Position numbers and translations under genes: made by a program
Shown here: one piece after another, positions 1 to 11,861 of the stretch
How positions within the stretch are numbered: the stretch's first letter is position 1
Layout: every line of letters begins with the position of its first letter
DNA from: Branchiostoma floridae
Taxonomy: Eukaryota; Chordata; Leptocardii; Amphioxiformes; Branchiostomatidae
Length of the DNA stretch: 64,000 nucleotides
NCBI RefSeq assembly: GCF_000003815.2
Contig: NC_049983.1
Location: 28,326,565-28,390,564, forward strand
Reading direction: 5' to 3'
The notes under the pieces: generated by a model
Databases searched by the model: none
Seen by the model: only the letters and a program-made list of their open reading frames with translations
Told to the model about the DNA's origin: nothing

Positions 1-295
1 GTCATCCTTCCAGGCACATAACCTTTCACCTGTAACTTTTAACATCTCACCATGACCTGGCCACCCTTCCACCCTACCCAGGCACAGGGCAGCTTCTGCT
101 ATCAACTGGTACATAACCTTTCACCTCTCACCCCTGACCTTACCAGTCAAACCCCCCCCACCCCCCATCTTGCTGTGCCCTTCAGTTTTATTACATGTAC
201 ATCAAAGTTGTCATAGAAGTTTTGTATGTAACTCAAAGTGTAAAGGAGGGATTTTTAGGTAACCAGTATCCTAATGGACATATTCCCGTCCGCAG
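1..295. other. Intron upstream of the first visible ALDH1L exon
   Basis: Non-coding sequence with repeated 'ataacctttcacct' phrases around 17-31 and 112-126, a C-rich stretch near 151-167 and a splice acceptor (cgcag) ending at 295. No exon is recognised here; the preceding ALDH1L exon is outside the window. Confidence 0.7.
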
Positions 296-3200
296 GACGC
301 TGATCCACGGAGACAAGAAAGCCGGCTTCACCATCTTCTGGGCGGACGATGGGCTGGACACGGGGCCCATCCTGCTGCAGAAGGAGTGCTACGCTGGGCC
401 TAACGAGACGCTGGACGGGCTGTACAACAAGTTCCTGTACCCCGAGGGTATCAAGGCTATGGTGGGTACACTTATCCATCCGTCCATCCACTCACACTCA
501 CTCACTCACTCACTCACTCACTCACTCAGACACTAAATCACTCACTCTCGCCATCTATATGCATCAGATGGCTCTGTACCAGGAGGGCATCAAGGCTATG
601 GTGCGTACACTTATACATCCACTCAGTCAATCACTCANNNNNNNNNNNNNNNNNNNNNNNNNNNNNNNNNNNNNNNNNNNNNNNNNNNNNNNNNNNNNNN
701 NNNNNNNNNNNNNNNNNNNNNNNNNNNNNNNNNNNNNAACAAGTTCCTGTACCCCGAGGGTATCAAGGCTATGGTGGGTACTGTCACTCACTCACTCACT
801 CACTCACTCACTCACTCACTCACTCACTCACTCACTCACTCACTCACTCACTCACTCACTCACGTCTGTATAACAAGTTTCTGTACCCCGAGGGCATCAA
901 GGCTATGGTGGGTACTGTCACTCACTCACTCACTCACTCACTCACTCACTCACTCACTCACTCACTCACTCACTCACTCACTCACTCACTCACTCACTCA
1001 CTCACTCACTCACTCTGTATAATAAGTTTCTGTATCCAGAGGGCATCAAGGCTATGGTGGGTACACTTATCCATCTATCCACTCACTCACTCACTCACTC
1101 TGTACAATAAGTTCCTGTATCCCGAGGGCATCAAAGCTATGGTGGATACACTTATCCATCCACTCACTCACTCACTCACTCACTATGTACAATAAGTTCC
1201 TCTACCCCGAGGGTATCAAGGCTATGGTGGGTACACTTATCCATCCGCTCACTCACTCACTCACTCAAATCGTACAACAAGTGCCTGTAGCCCGAGTCCA
1301 TGAAGGCTATGGTGCATACACTTATCCATCCACTCACTCACTCACTCACTCACTCTGATACAACAAGGTCCCTCTACCACGAAAGAATCAAGGTGCTATG
1401 GTGGGTACACTTATCCATCGGCTCACTCACTCACTCACTCACACTGTACAACAAGTTCCTGTACCCCGAGGGTATCAAGGCTATGGTGGGTACACTTATC
1501 CATCCGCTCACTCACTCACTCACTCACACTGTACAACAAGTTCCTGTACCCGGAGGGCATCAAGGCTATGGTGGGTACACTTATCCATCCACTCACTCAC
1601 TCACTCACTCACTCACTCACTCTGTACAACAAGTTTCTGTATCCGGAGGGCATCAAGGCTATGGTGGGTACTGTCATTCATCCACGCACTCTTTCACTCA
1701 CTCACTCACATCTTTGCGAACATCAGTCAAACCTGCCCAAGACGACCACCCGGGGGACCGGACAAAAACGGTCGATTTGGACAGGTGGTCGCTGAGAAGA
1801 GTATCAACTCAAAACGCATGCCCTATGCAAAGTATAACGGTTTCCGTTGTGAATAATGGCAAATAGCAAGCACACTGCATGCACGCAAAGAAGCGAGGTA
1901 TTTAATGTTAAATACAACACGCACACTGTAAATTGTAAATTTAACCCCAGCTTTTTTATACGGTACAATATAATATTTGTACACTAACGTTTTAGACAGC
2001 AAGGGAACTTTGATGCTGTCAGTTACCATACAAGCATTTATGCGTCGCTGTGTTCTTGATTGCCGTATCTGGAATAACTACGGTGCACCTTTCGAATTCT
2101 ATGCCCGGTACGTCCCAATAGCGTACTTACCCAAGGGTGAATGTACAGTACAGTTGGACAAAAGCACTCACACAGATCTTTCTTTAAAAGGTATGAGCTA
2201 CACAGATCTTTCTTAGAAATTTCCTCCCATATTACAGTAGACTGCCCCATTGACCCACCCATTGATCGCCGCAATCTTTATTCTAAACATAACATCGTAA
2301 TGGCAGTCAAAATCCGACGCAAACTGGTCGATTTCGGCACAAAATCGCGCTAGTTATCATCAAAAATCGTTGAAAACCTCAATTTTGAAAATGATGCGGT
2401 CGTTAAGGGGCCCAATTTGGGCCGGTCGCGGTCGTGTTGGCCAGGTGGTTGTTGAGAAAAGGATGCTTAATGCTTACGTCAATAGGAAAAAAAATCGGGA
2501 CCGAGAAAAAGCGGTCAAAATGGCCAGGTGGTCGCTGAGAAGAGGTGGTCGCTCGGGCAGGTTTGACTTATGTAATATTCTTAGTTGTGCACCCAAAACT
2601 CTTCTGTGCCCCCAGGTTTGTAGTTTAAGTGGACCTATGGCAAGACTATCGAGCCCTGATTTCTCCATGTGGGAGTTACCGGGTGTACTTCTAACAGTTA
2701 AAGTTAATGTGCCATGTTTTCTGCAGGCGGAAGCGGTACAGCTGATCGCTGACGGGAAAGCGCCGAGGATTCCCCAGTCAGAGGACGGAGCCACGTACGA
2801 ACCCATGCTGAAGAAGAAGGAGTCTGTGCAGGTTTGTTTGTTTGTTTGTTTGTGAGTTGGACTCGTGTTGTTGTTACCATCTGTGCTGTGTAGTTGATTA
2901 ATTGTTATTATAGAGCCGTGGTTCTTCCAAAACAGCCAGGAACGTTTTGCAGAAATCTTCACTGGAATAGCTCTAAATATCAGATGCGTTAGTGTTGCAA
3001 TGTCATCTGGAGCAGTTTTGTCAGAGCTTTGTGAGGACTTCGATTACTTGTGGTCTTTTGTTGTTTGAGTTAACTTAAGTTGAGATTCTCCAGTGACAAG
3101 GTGATTGTTTTATCTTCACAAAGACCATGTAAGGTTCTAGAGGTGACCTTTAATTGATAAAAACTGGTTTCACCTTTCCATAAATGAGAGTCCTGGAACC

Positions 3201-6200
3201 AGGCTAACTATGATGTTCACCCTTCCCCTTGTAATTCATGTATGTTTAACCCTTTTTTGCTGTGTTACAGATAGATAGGGACCAGCCTTGCCATCTGATG
3301 TGTGATTAATTTTAACCCTTTTGTGCTGTGTTGGTGTGTAAGACACATGTTTAACCCTTCTCTCGTGTTACAGTTTAACTGGGACCAAACCGGCGAGGCT
3401 TATGTGGGGCTCGTTTAACCCTCCTGTGCCGTGGTGTGCGATTGTGTACTACATGTTGTGTCATGTTTAACCCTTCTCTGCTGTGTTCCAGATCAACTGG
3501 GACCAGACCGGCGAGGCCCTCCATAACTTTATCCGAGGGAACGACAAGCTGCCGGGCGCCTGGACAACCATCAACGGGGAGGTGAGGACAGTCTGTGTTT
3601 GATGCAGACACAGGGAAAAACTGTAGGTTTAGATATCAGAGTGGGAAGATTTGACGCCGTGAAAGTCTGTTCTAATTGGGGCTATCAACTGTGACTGTAC
3701 CTCTAAAATCCATTTGGTACAGGTCCGACATACCTGATCATAAAGTACTCGTCTGGTAATTCTTATATTGAAGATGCCTGATAAAGACAAAAATTTAGCT
3801 CTGAAAAAGACGTAAGATACCGTGCTGAAACTTGACTTCTTTAAATCAAAACGTTTTTAAAATGAGTTTAATTTCTTCTTCTAACAGCGTAACTGTACAC
3901 CACCAAGTCTGGTATGGGCTCTCAGTTACAACTTAGCTGTACTGCTATAATTGTACTGTTGTTTTACTGTGTTTTTACTTTACTGCTATGGTATTGTACT
4001 GACTGACCGCTCTGTTGCCCTCTGACCCCAGCAAGTCACGCTGTACGGCTCCAAGATGTTCAAGAAGGAGGTTCCGGAGGGGACGGAGGTTGAAGTTCCC
4101 GGCGCGAGCAAACCCGCCATCGTGCACAAGGGCGGCATGATCTTCACGGGGAACGACGGCAAGATGGTACGACTGACTGTGTTTTACATGTGAATCATTG
4201 TTATTGTAGTGTTGTTATAAACCAAACTATAAGTGTTGTTTTTGGTGTAAGGTCCATGGGCGGGAAGAAGCATCATTTTGAGTCCCTTTATCCAGTATTT
4301 TGCAGGTTTACCATAGATCATGAACAGTTTGTTGCCAGCTGTGTTGTTTTCACAAATTCATTTCATCAGATTCTGTTGCATATAAGTGTTTACGTGTGTT
4401 TCTTTACACCTGTTGTTGACGTAAACTTTGTTGTTGTCAGATTCTGTGTACATGTTGTTTACACCAGTCCTGTTGTTTACACCTATTGTTTACACCGTTG
4501 TTTACACCTGTTGTTTACCCTTGTTGTTTACACCTGTTGTTTACAGCTGAATGTGAAGAACCTCCAGTTTGCGGACGGCTCCATGATCCCAGCGAAGATG
4601 TTCGGGAAGGCGGACGCCGGCGGCGCCACGCTGGAGCTGACAGCCGAGGAGAAGGATCTGGAGGGACAGCTCAAGGTCAGTCAAGGTCAAACACAGTTCA
4701 AGGTCATTCAAGGTCAAGCTAAATGACCTTGAACTCTCAGTCAAACTTGACAGCTCAGTCAGTCAAGGTCAAGCTGTGTAGTGTCTATCTCTGAACAGCA
4801 CAAGTTTGTAAAGGTCATGTTGTCGCTGAAAAGTCGGAAGGTCATCAGAGGTCAATCTCAACGTCTCTTTTTGTGTGGTCTTGACGGTCAGAAATCAATA
4901 TGGTAGACAAATGTTTGTTTTCTTTTAAATTATTTTAATATTTTACTGACTCTATCTGGTGTTTGAATGAAAAATTAATAGTGAGTTTTTCCTTTGTGTT
5001 GGAACAAAGCTGAAATTGTACAACTTTCAGCTGATGTTATGAAGTCTTGTATAAACTGCAGGTTGTGTGGAAGGGAATGATGTTTTATTAGCATTCTCTG
5101 TTATAGAAGTGTGACTATTGTTCTCTGATATTTTCAGGATGTGTGGAAGGGAATCCTGTCCATAGCAGAGATCCAGGGAGAAACTGACTTCTTCAAGGCC
5201 GGAGCCGGCTCCATGGACGTGGTCAGGTCAGCGCCTTCATCTTATCCTCATTCTTGTGTCCTGTAATGGCCATCAGATATACTGCAGTCCGTTATTGGCT
5301 GCCCTTTTCCCACCACAAGACTGTAAGACTGACATGACAGTGCATGTGCTCCCCCAGGCTGGTGGAGGAGGTACTGCAGCGCTGCTCGGACGTGAGTCTG
5401 CAGAACGAAGACGTCTACATGAACACAACCTTCCACGACTTCATGCAGATGGTGGTCCGCAAGGCACGCGGCCTGGACGAGCCGGACGAGTTTGAGTACG
5501 ACGCTGTGAGTACATCAGTGTCTTTCGCTTCTTTTTATCTTGTTTTTATGCGTTTTTCTCCACATTTAGATTATTAAGATGCACGTTTTCCCTATAAGCT
5601 GTTTTGTCTGTTATCTGCTATTTGCTGTTTCTTAACTGCACTAGTCTTTTTCTATGTGCAGATCTAGATGCACTGATTTCTGTTGTTTACATGCTGTTTC
5701 TGTGATGTTTTTTTTAACATGCAGATCTAAATGTTATTTACTTGCATTTTCTATGCTGTTATTTTTCTATGTGCAGATCCAGATGCACTAGTTTCTGTTG
5801 TTAAAATGCTGTTTCTCCATGTACAGATTGAGATGCCATTCCTGTTGTTTACGTGCTGTTTCTGTGCTGTTTTAACAGATTGAGATGCACGTTCCTGTTG
5901 TTTACGTGTTGTTTACGTGCTGTTTTGACAGATTGAGATGCACGTTCCTGTTGTTTACGTGCTGTTTTTGTCCTGTTTCACAGATTGAGATGCACGTTCC
6001 TGTTGTTTACGTGTTGTTTACGTGCTGTTTTGACAGATTGAGATGCACGTTCCTGTTGTTTACGTGCTGTTAACATCATGCTGTTTACATGCTGTTTCTG
6101 TGCTGTTTTCACAGATTGAGATGCACGTGAACAACTTGAAGCTGGAGTTCCCCAATCAGCTGTTCATCAACAACGAGTTTGTCGACGCGTCCAACGGAGC

Positions 6201-9200
6201 GACCTTCGACACCATCAACCCCACAGACGAATCCGTAAGTCTTGCCACGAAAAAACCAGTTGCAGGTCGTGAGTTCGAAACCCAGCTACTGTTACACACT
6301 TCCTTGTTACTGCTAGTACTAGAGAGGTTGTAGTGCACAGGACAGGCTTTAAGCCGTGGTTCACTGTTTGTTTCTCCCATGACAATCACTACAGCAGGGG
6401 GCTAGTCCACTGGCAGTGGTGTGTGTTCAACACATGTACTCTTTCATGCTTAGTGCTATGCAGAGAAAGTAGCATGGGCTATTTCCTAAGTCTTAGACCA
6501 GAATCAAACTCACAACCTACTGAATGCAAGATGAAAACTCTACCTATGACAATTCCAGATTACATAAATTGATCCACCTGACCCTGACATGACCCTTCAC
6601 CCCAGGTGATCTGCAAGGTGTCGAAAGGAACGAAGGATGACGTGAACACGGCCGTGAAGGCCGCGAAGGAGGCGTTCGAGGACGGGCCGTGGGGCAAGAT
6701 GAACCCAAGGGACAGGGGCAAGCTCATGTACAGGTCAGCACATAACCCTTCAACCTTGAGCTTTAACCTCATGCACAGGACAGCTCTAACGTCACATGAC
6801 CTTGCGTAATGACAGTAGGTTAATGATGGCTTGTGGAGCAAAGGTGTTTTGGGGGGCTGATTATGATCAATGAGACAAGGGTGATTAATGATTTTTGATG
6901 AGACTTATGGTTATTTGGTAATAATAGTTAATTAGTTATTGATGTTAAACAAGTTAATGATTAGTAAATGATAAGTTCATAACTAAGTACCAGTCCTGCA
7001 TGTTGGCTGACCTGATGGAAGAACACAAAGAGGAGTTGGCTATGCTTAAAGCCAGTTACCCAGGCACTGTGCATTAGTTAATGATGGTTAATGATAGTGA
7101 TGAGTTAATGTTGTCCTGCAGGTTGGCAGACCTGATGGACGAGCACAAAGAAGAGCTGGCTACGCTCGAGGCCATCGACTCCGGCGCGGTGTATGAGTTA
7201 ATGATAGTTATTGATTAGTTAATGATGAGTTAATAAGTTAATGTTGCCCTGTAGGTTGGCAGACTTGATGGATGAGCGCAAAGAAGAGCTGGCGACCCTG
7301 GAAGCCATCGACTCGGGCGCTGTGCATTAGTTAATGATGAGTTAATGATAGTTAATGATGAGTTAATAAGTTAATGTTGTCCCGTAGGTTGGCAGACTTG
7401 ATGGACGAGCACAAAGAGGAGCTGGCTACGCTCGAGGCCATCGACTCCGGCGCTATGCATGAGTTAATGATAGTTAATGATAGTTAATGATGAGTTAATA
7501 AGTTAATGTTGCCCTGTAGGTTGGCAGACTTGATGGACGAGCACAAAGAGGAGCTGGCTACACTCGAGGCCATCGACTCGGGCGCTGTGTACACGCTGGC
7601 ACTGAAGACTCACGTGGGGATGTCCATCGACACCTTCCGCTACTACGCTGGCTGGTGCGACAAGATCATGGTGGGAACCGGTTCAGTTCTTCTGATTCTC
7701 TCACATTTCAATAAGATACACAAAGTCATTTATATAGGTGACAGGTATTCATTGACAGGTATTGGACTTGTACCTTTTGGTTGTATACCAGCTTAACTAG
7801 TTTACTCTCCTGATTCTGATGCATCTTAATTCCTTATCCTCGAATTCCGTAGCCTTATCTGGTAACCAATGAAAATGACGTTTATTGTTTGTTTATTGTG
7901 ATGTTTACTGTTTGTTTGTTGTGTTGTTTACTGTTTGTCCCCAGGGCACGACCATCCCCATCAACCAAGCCCGACCCAACCACAACCTCACCTACACCAA
8001 ACGCGAGCCTGTCGGGTAAGCAAGCACTCAAACACGTATTTGGGTCATCTGTTTGAGTATTGTTACGTCAGTAAACTGGGCTAAGGTTATTTTTGATGAG
8101 TCAATCATGTGGCTCACGTGGTGATGTCAGTTCTGTTTTCCCATAAATCTGTGCTGATCTAATATTAATAAACAAAACCCTCCGTCTCCCCCGCAGTGTT
8201 GTTGGTCTGATCGTCCCGTGGAACTATCCGCTGATGATGTTAGCGTGGAAGATGGGCGCTGCGCTCACGCCGGGGAACACGATCGTGCTCAAACCTGCAC
8301 AGGTATGGGGTTTGTGTGTGTGTGTACCTAGTGTGCAAATGTGTGTGTGTGTGTGTGCGTGTGTAGCTCACTGTGTGTGTGTGCTTGCGTGTGTGTGTGT
8401 GTGCATGTGTGTGTGTGTGTGTGTGTGTATGCATGCGTGCGTGCATCTGCTGATGACGTTAATGTAGAAGATGTACAAAGCCGTTTTGTACAGTAGCCTG
8501 ACTACTGGAATTCTATAAGTAGTGAAACCAGTTCTGCCACTCCCGATGGTCCCAGCTCTGATCTGCCTTTACATGTATCTGTTACAGGTGACGCCTCTGA
8601 CGGCCCTGAAGTTTGCTGAGCTGGCTGTGAAGGCTGGGTTCCCTCCTGGTGTTATCAACATCCTACCTGGGGCAGGTCAGTACAGGGGGTACTACAGGGG
8701 GGTACTACAGGGGGTCTGTAGTGTAGGGGGTTCCAGGGGGTACTGTACTTTGGGGGTCTGGCATGTTTACTAGATCACAGTTATTTCAGGTTCTGTTGTC
8801 AGGTAATTGTTGTTGTTGTTGACTAGATTACCATGGTTTCAGTGAACTATGGCTGTTGTTGTTGACTAGATTACTATGGTTACAGTTGATCTTAAACAGG
8901 TAACCAGATGGTTGTTGTTGTTGACTAAGTAACCATGGTAACTGTGTTGTTGTTGGCAGGTTCCCAGGTGGGGCAGGCCATCTTGGATCACCCCGACGTG
9001 AGGAAAGTCGGCTTCACGGGGTCCACTCCTGTGGGCAAGGACATCATGAGGAGGTGAGGGACAAACACACACAGGCACACCACACACATATATACAAACA
9101 TACACACACACACACCATATACACTATGACACGCACACACACACACACACACAGAGGCTTCACACCTGTGGGCAAGGATATCATGAGGAGGTGAGGCAAC

Positions 9201-11824
9201 AACGCACACACACCACATACACCACCACCCCCCCACATACACCACCCCCCCCCCTCCCCAACATACACACACAGACACACCACACAGATACAGACACCAC
9301 ACACACACAAACACACACACAGGCACACAGATACACACACATAAGCACACACGTGTACACAGGCACACAGATACACACACATACATGTAAGCACACACAT
9401 ACACATATGTACACTGAGGCACACAGATACACACACATAAGCACACACATACACATATGTACACAGACACACAGGCTCCACACCTGTGAGCAAGGACATC
9501 ATGATGAGGCGATAAACAATGTTAACTGCTGTATTTAACACCCTTCAGACTCACACAACTGCTGCACAGACATGTGGGTTACATATAAACACTGTTATTA
9601 TACTGTGTTACATGTAACTACACATGTGCACACGTCTGAACTTTGTCAAACACACTTCAGACTCCACTTATCTAAGGACATCCTGATTTGGGTCTGTCAC
9701 TACTGTAACAGTTGATGGTACTGTTTCTATCCGTAACAGTTGTGCTGTCAGTAACCTGAAGAGAGTGTCTCTCGAGCTGGGCGGAAAGTCTCCCCTCGTC
9801 ATCTTCAATGACTGTGACCTGGACAGGGCCGTCAGACAGGTATCAATCAATAGATCATACAATCAATCAATCAATCAATCACCCTTTTGTATCTTTTTTT
9901 ACCCAGACCATGTATCTAGCCTGAAGTATCGTCTGAAACCAACTAACTGTATATTACTAGTCTCAGTATCCTCTTTACTTTACGAATCATGATCGGGTTA
10001 ACTTCACTGTTATTTGCAACACAAAAAATGGACTTACCAAAAAGTTGGACCTACCCAAAGTTCTGACGGTCCAAGTCTTGTCTCTTCTAGGAAAGATTCT
10101 TAAGATCTGAAGCTCAATTTTTGTGTTGGAAATCATATCAACTTTGTTGGACATGCAGTCAGCTGTCTGTCCCGAGAACTTGTTTCTCCCTCTGTCCTAC
10201 AGAGTCTAGGCCGCTAAAACAGTCACTGTGAGAAGAGAGGGTTGGGCTCCACCTTTCAATTCCATGCCCCAAATTCAGTAGATAACAACCCACTGCCCCC
10301 CACGGCCTTAGAATAGAAAGGCATAGGCCCACCTTTACCCACCTATTTATGTAGAGTCTGTTGTCATCCTGCGACCGTGTTCTTCTGTCTCCTGCAGAGT
10401 CTGAGCGGATGTTTCTTCAACAAAGGAGAGAACTGCATCGCTTCCGGGCGGCTGTTTGTGGAGGAGTCCATCCATGACGAGTTCGTCACCAGGGTGGTAC
10501 GTAAGCTTGTTTGTTTGTTTGTTTGTTTGTTTGTTTGGAGAGAACTGCATCGCATCCGGGCGGCTGTTCGTAGAGGAGTCCATCCATGACGAGTTCGTCA
10601 CCAGGGTGGTACGTACGCTTGTTTGTTTGTTTGTTTGTTTGTTTGTTTGTTTGTTTGGAGAGAACTGCATCGCGTCCGGTCGTCTGTTCGTAGAGGAATC
10701 CATCCATGACGAGTTCGTCACCAGGGTGGTACGTACGCTTGTTTGTTCGTTTGTTTGTTTGTTTGTTCAGAGAACTGCATCGCGTCCGGCCGGCTGTTCG
10801 TGGAGGAATCCATCCATGACGAGTTCGTCACCAGGGTAGTACGTATGCTTGTTTGTTTGTTTGTTTGGAGAGAACTACATCGTGTCCAGCCGGCTGTTCA
10901 TCACTAGGGTGGTGCATACGCTTGTTTGTTTAGATATATATCATAATTCACATCACTACTTTACTGGAAACCTTGGACAAGAATGTTATATTTACAAACA
11001 GATACAACAACTGGAATTTGCACATTGGATGTAGCGAGATTTCTACTTGTCTGTAGTTGTTGTGTTTGTCTTGTCTTGAAAACAGACACCACAGAATCCC
11101 GATGACTGAGAGATGATTGACAGATAGCTATCATCAAGTCATTTGACAATGTTTAATTTTTGCTGTTCCTTGCCCCGCAGGTGGAGGAGATAAAGAAGAT
11201 GAAGATCGGAGATCCGCTGGACAGATCTGTGGATCACGGACCTCAGAACCACCTGTAAGATCACTCACCTCTCCTGTCCTGTATAGTACAGATGGTATAT
11301 TTCTGTTGTTACCCAAATGTAGATTGTGTTCCCCCAAACTTACAGTGGGGAGTTTATTATCATCGGTGCAACTCTGTTTATCATACTCAGGGCTCGAAAT
11401 ACTGGGTGCAAGTGCACCTTCGTGCACCCAAAATTGAAGCTGTGCATCCTGAGCCCACCTGAACTAAAAACTAAAATAATGTTACTGTACAGTAGGATTG
11501 TTGATTTTTGTTTATGATTTGTGTATGTACGACCAATGTTTGTTTGTTTGTTTGTTTATTTCAGCGCTCACTTTAACTCCCTCCTGGAGTATTGCAAGGT
11601 TGGAGTGGAGCAGGGAGCCAAGCTGGTGTACGGGGGCACCAGGGTCGACAGACCAGGTAGGGGTTGTTGTGTGTTGGTGTCTGTGTGTGTGTGTTTGTTT
11701 TGTGTGTGTGTGTGTTTTGTGTGTGCATTTGTGTTTTGTGTATGTGTGACTGTGTGTTTGTGTGTGTGTGTGTGTGTGTATGTTGGTGTGTGAATGTGTG
11801 CGTGGATGTGTGTGTGTGTGTGTG

Positions 11825-11861
<37 letters not shown>

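Larger units (their letters stand above)
296..4675 (+). other. ALDH1L1: ALDH1L hydrolase (formyltransferase-like) domain exons
   Basis: Five exons encode the end of the N-terminal formyl-hydrolase domain and its C-terminal subdomain. The motif [10 protein letters not shown] carries the Asp that corresponds to the catalytic Asp142 of rat enzyme (family knowledge); the partner His in the YHPSLLP motif would be upstream of the window. [17 protein letters not shown] and the following PGAW are typical of the hydrolase-to-subdomain boundary. The exon at 4032-4166 ends [11 protein letters not shown] and the next begins [11 protein letters not shown], matching the methionyl-tRNA formyltransferase C-terminal fold of the family. 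Confidence 0.93.

Noticed and set aside
349-1866. Long open frames of repeated Leu-Thr-His-Ser across the CACT array, both reading frames
   Set aside because: They are translations of (CACT)n, which has no stop in these frames; only 296-461 matches a protein family.
1977-2353. Short open frames in the ALDH1L intron
   Set aside because: No similarity to a known family and no splice context; consistent with chance.
6992-7460. Partial exon copies as genuine additional ALDH1L exons
   Set aside because: They duplicate residues already encoded, run into stops, and family proteins have the segment once.
8866-9541. Cys/Val-rich and Thr/His-rich open frames over CA/TG repeats
   Set aside because: Low-complexity dinucleotide repeats; opposite strands both open, as expected without selection. 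The same applies to 8234-8467 and 11498-11985.
10347-10839. Overlapping frames rich in Asn-Lys-Gln-Thr or Phe-Val-Cys-Leu
   Set aside because: Produced by GTTT/AAAC tracts between copies of an exon tail; not genes.
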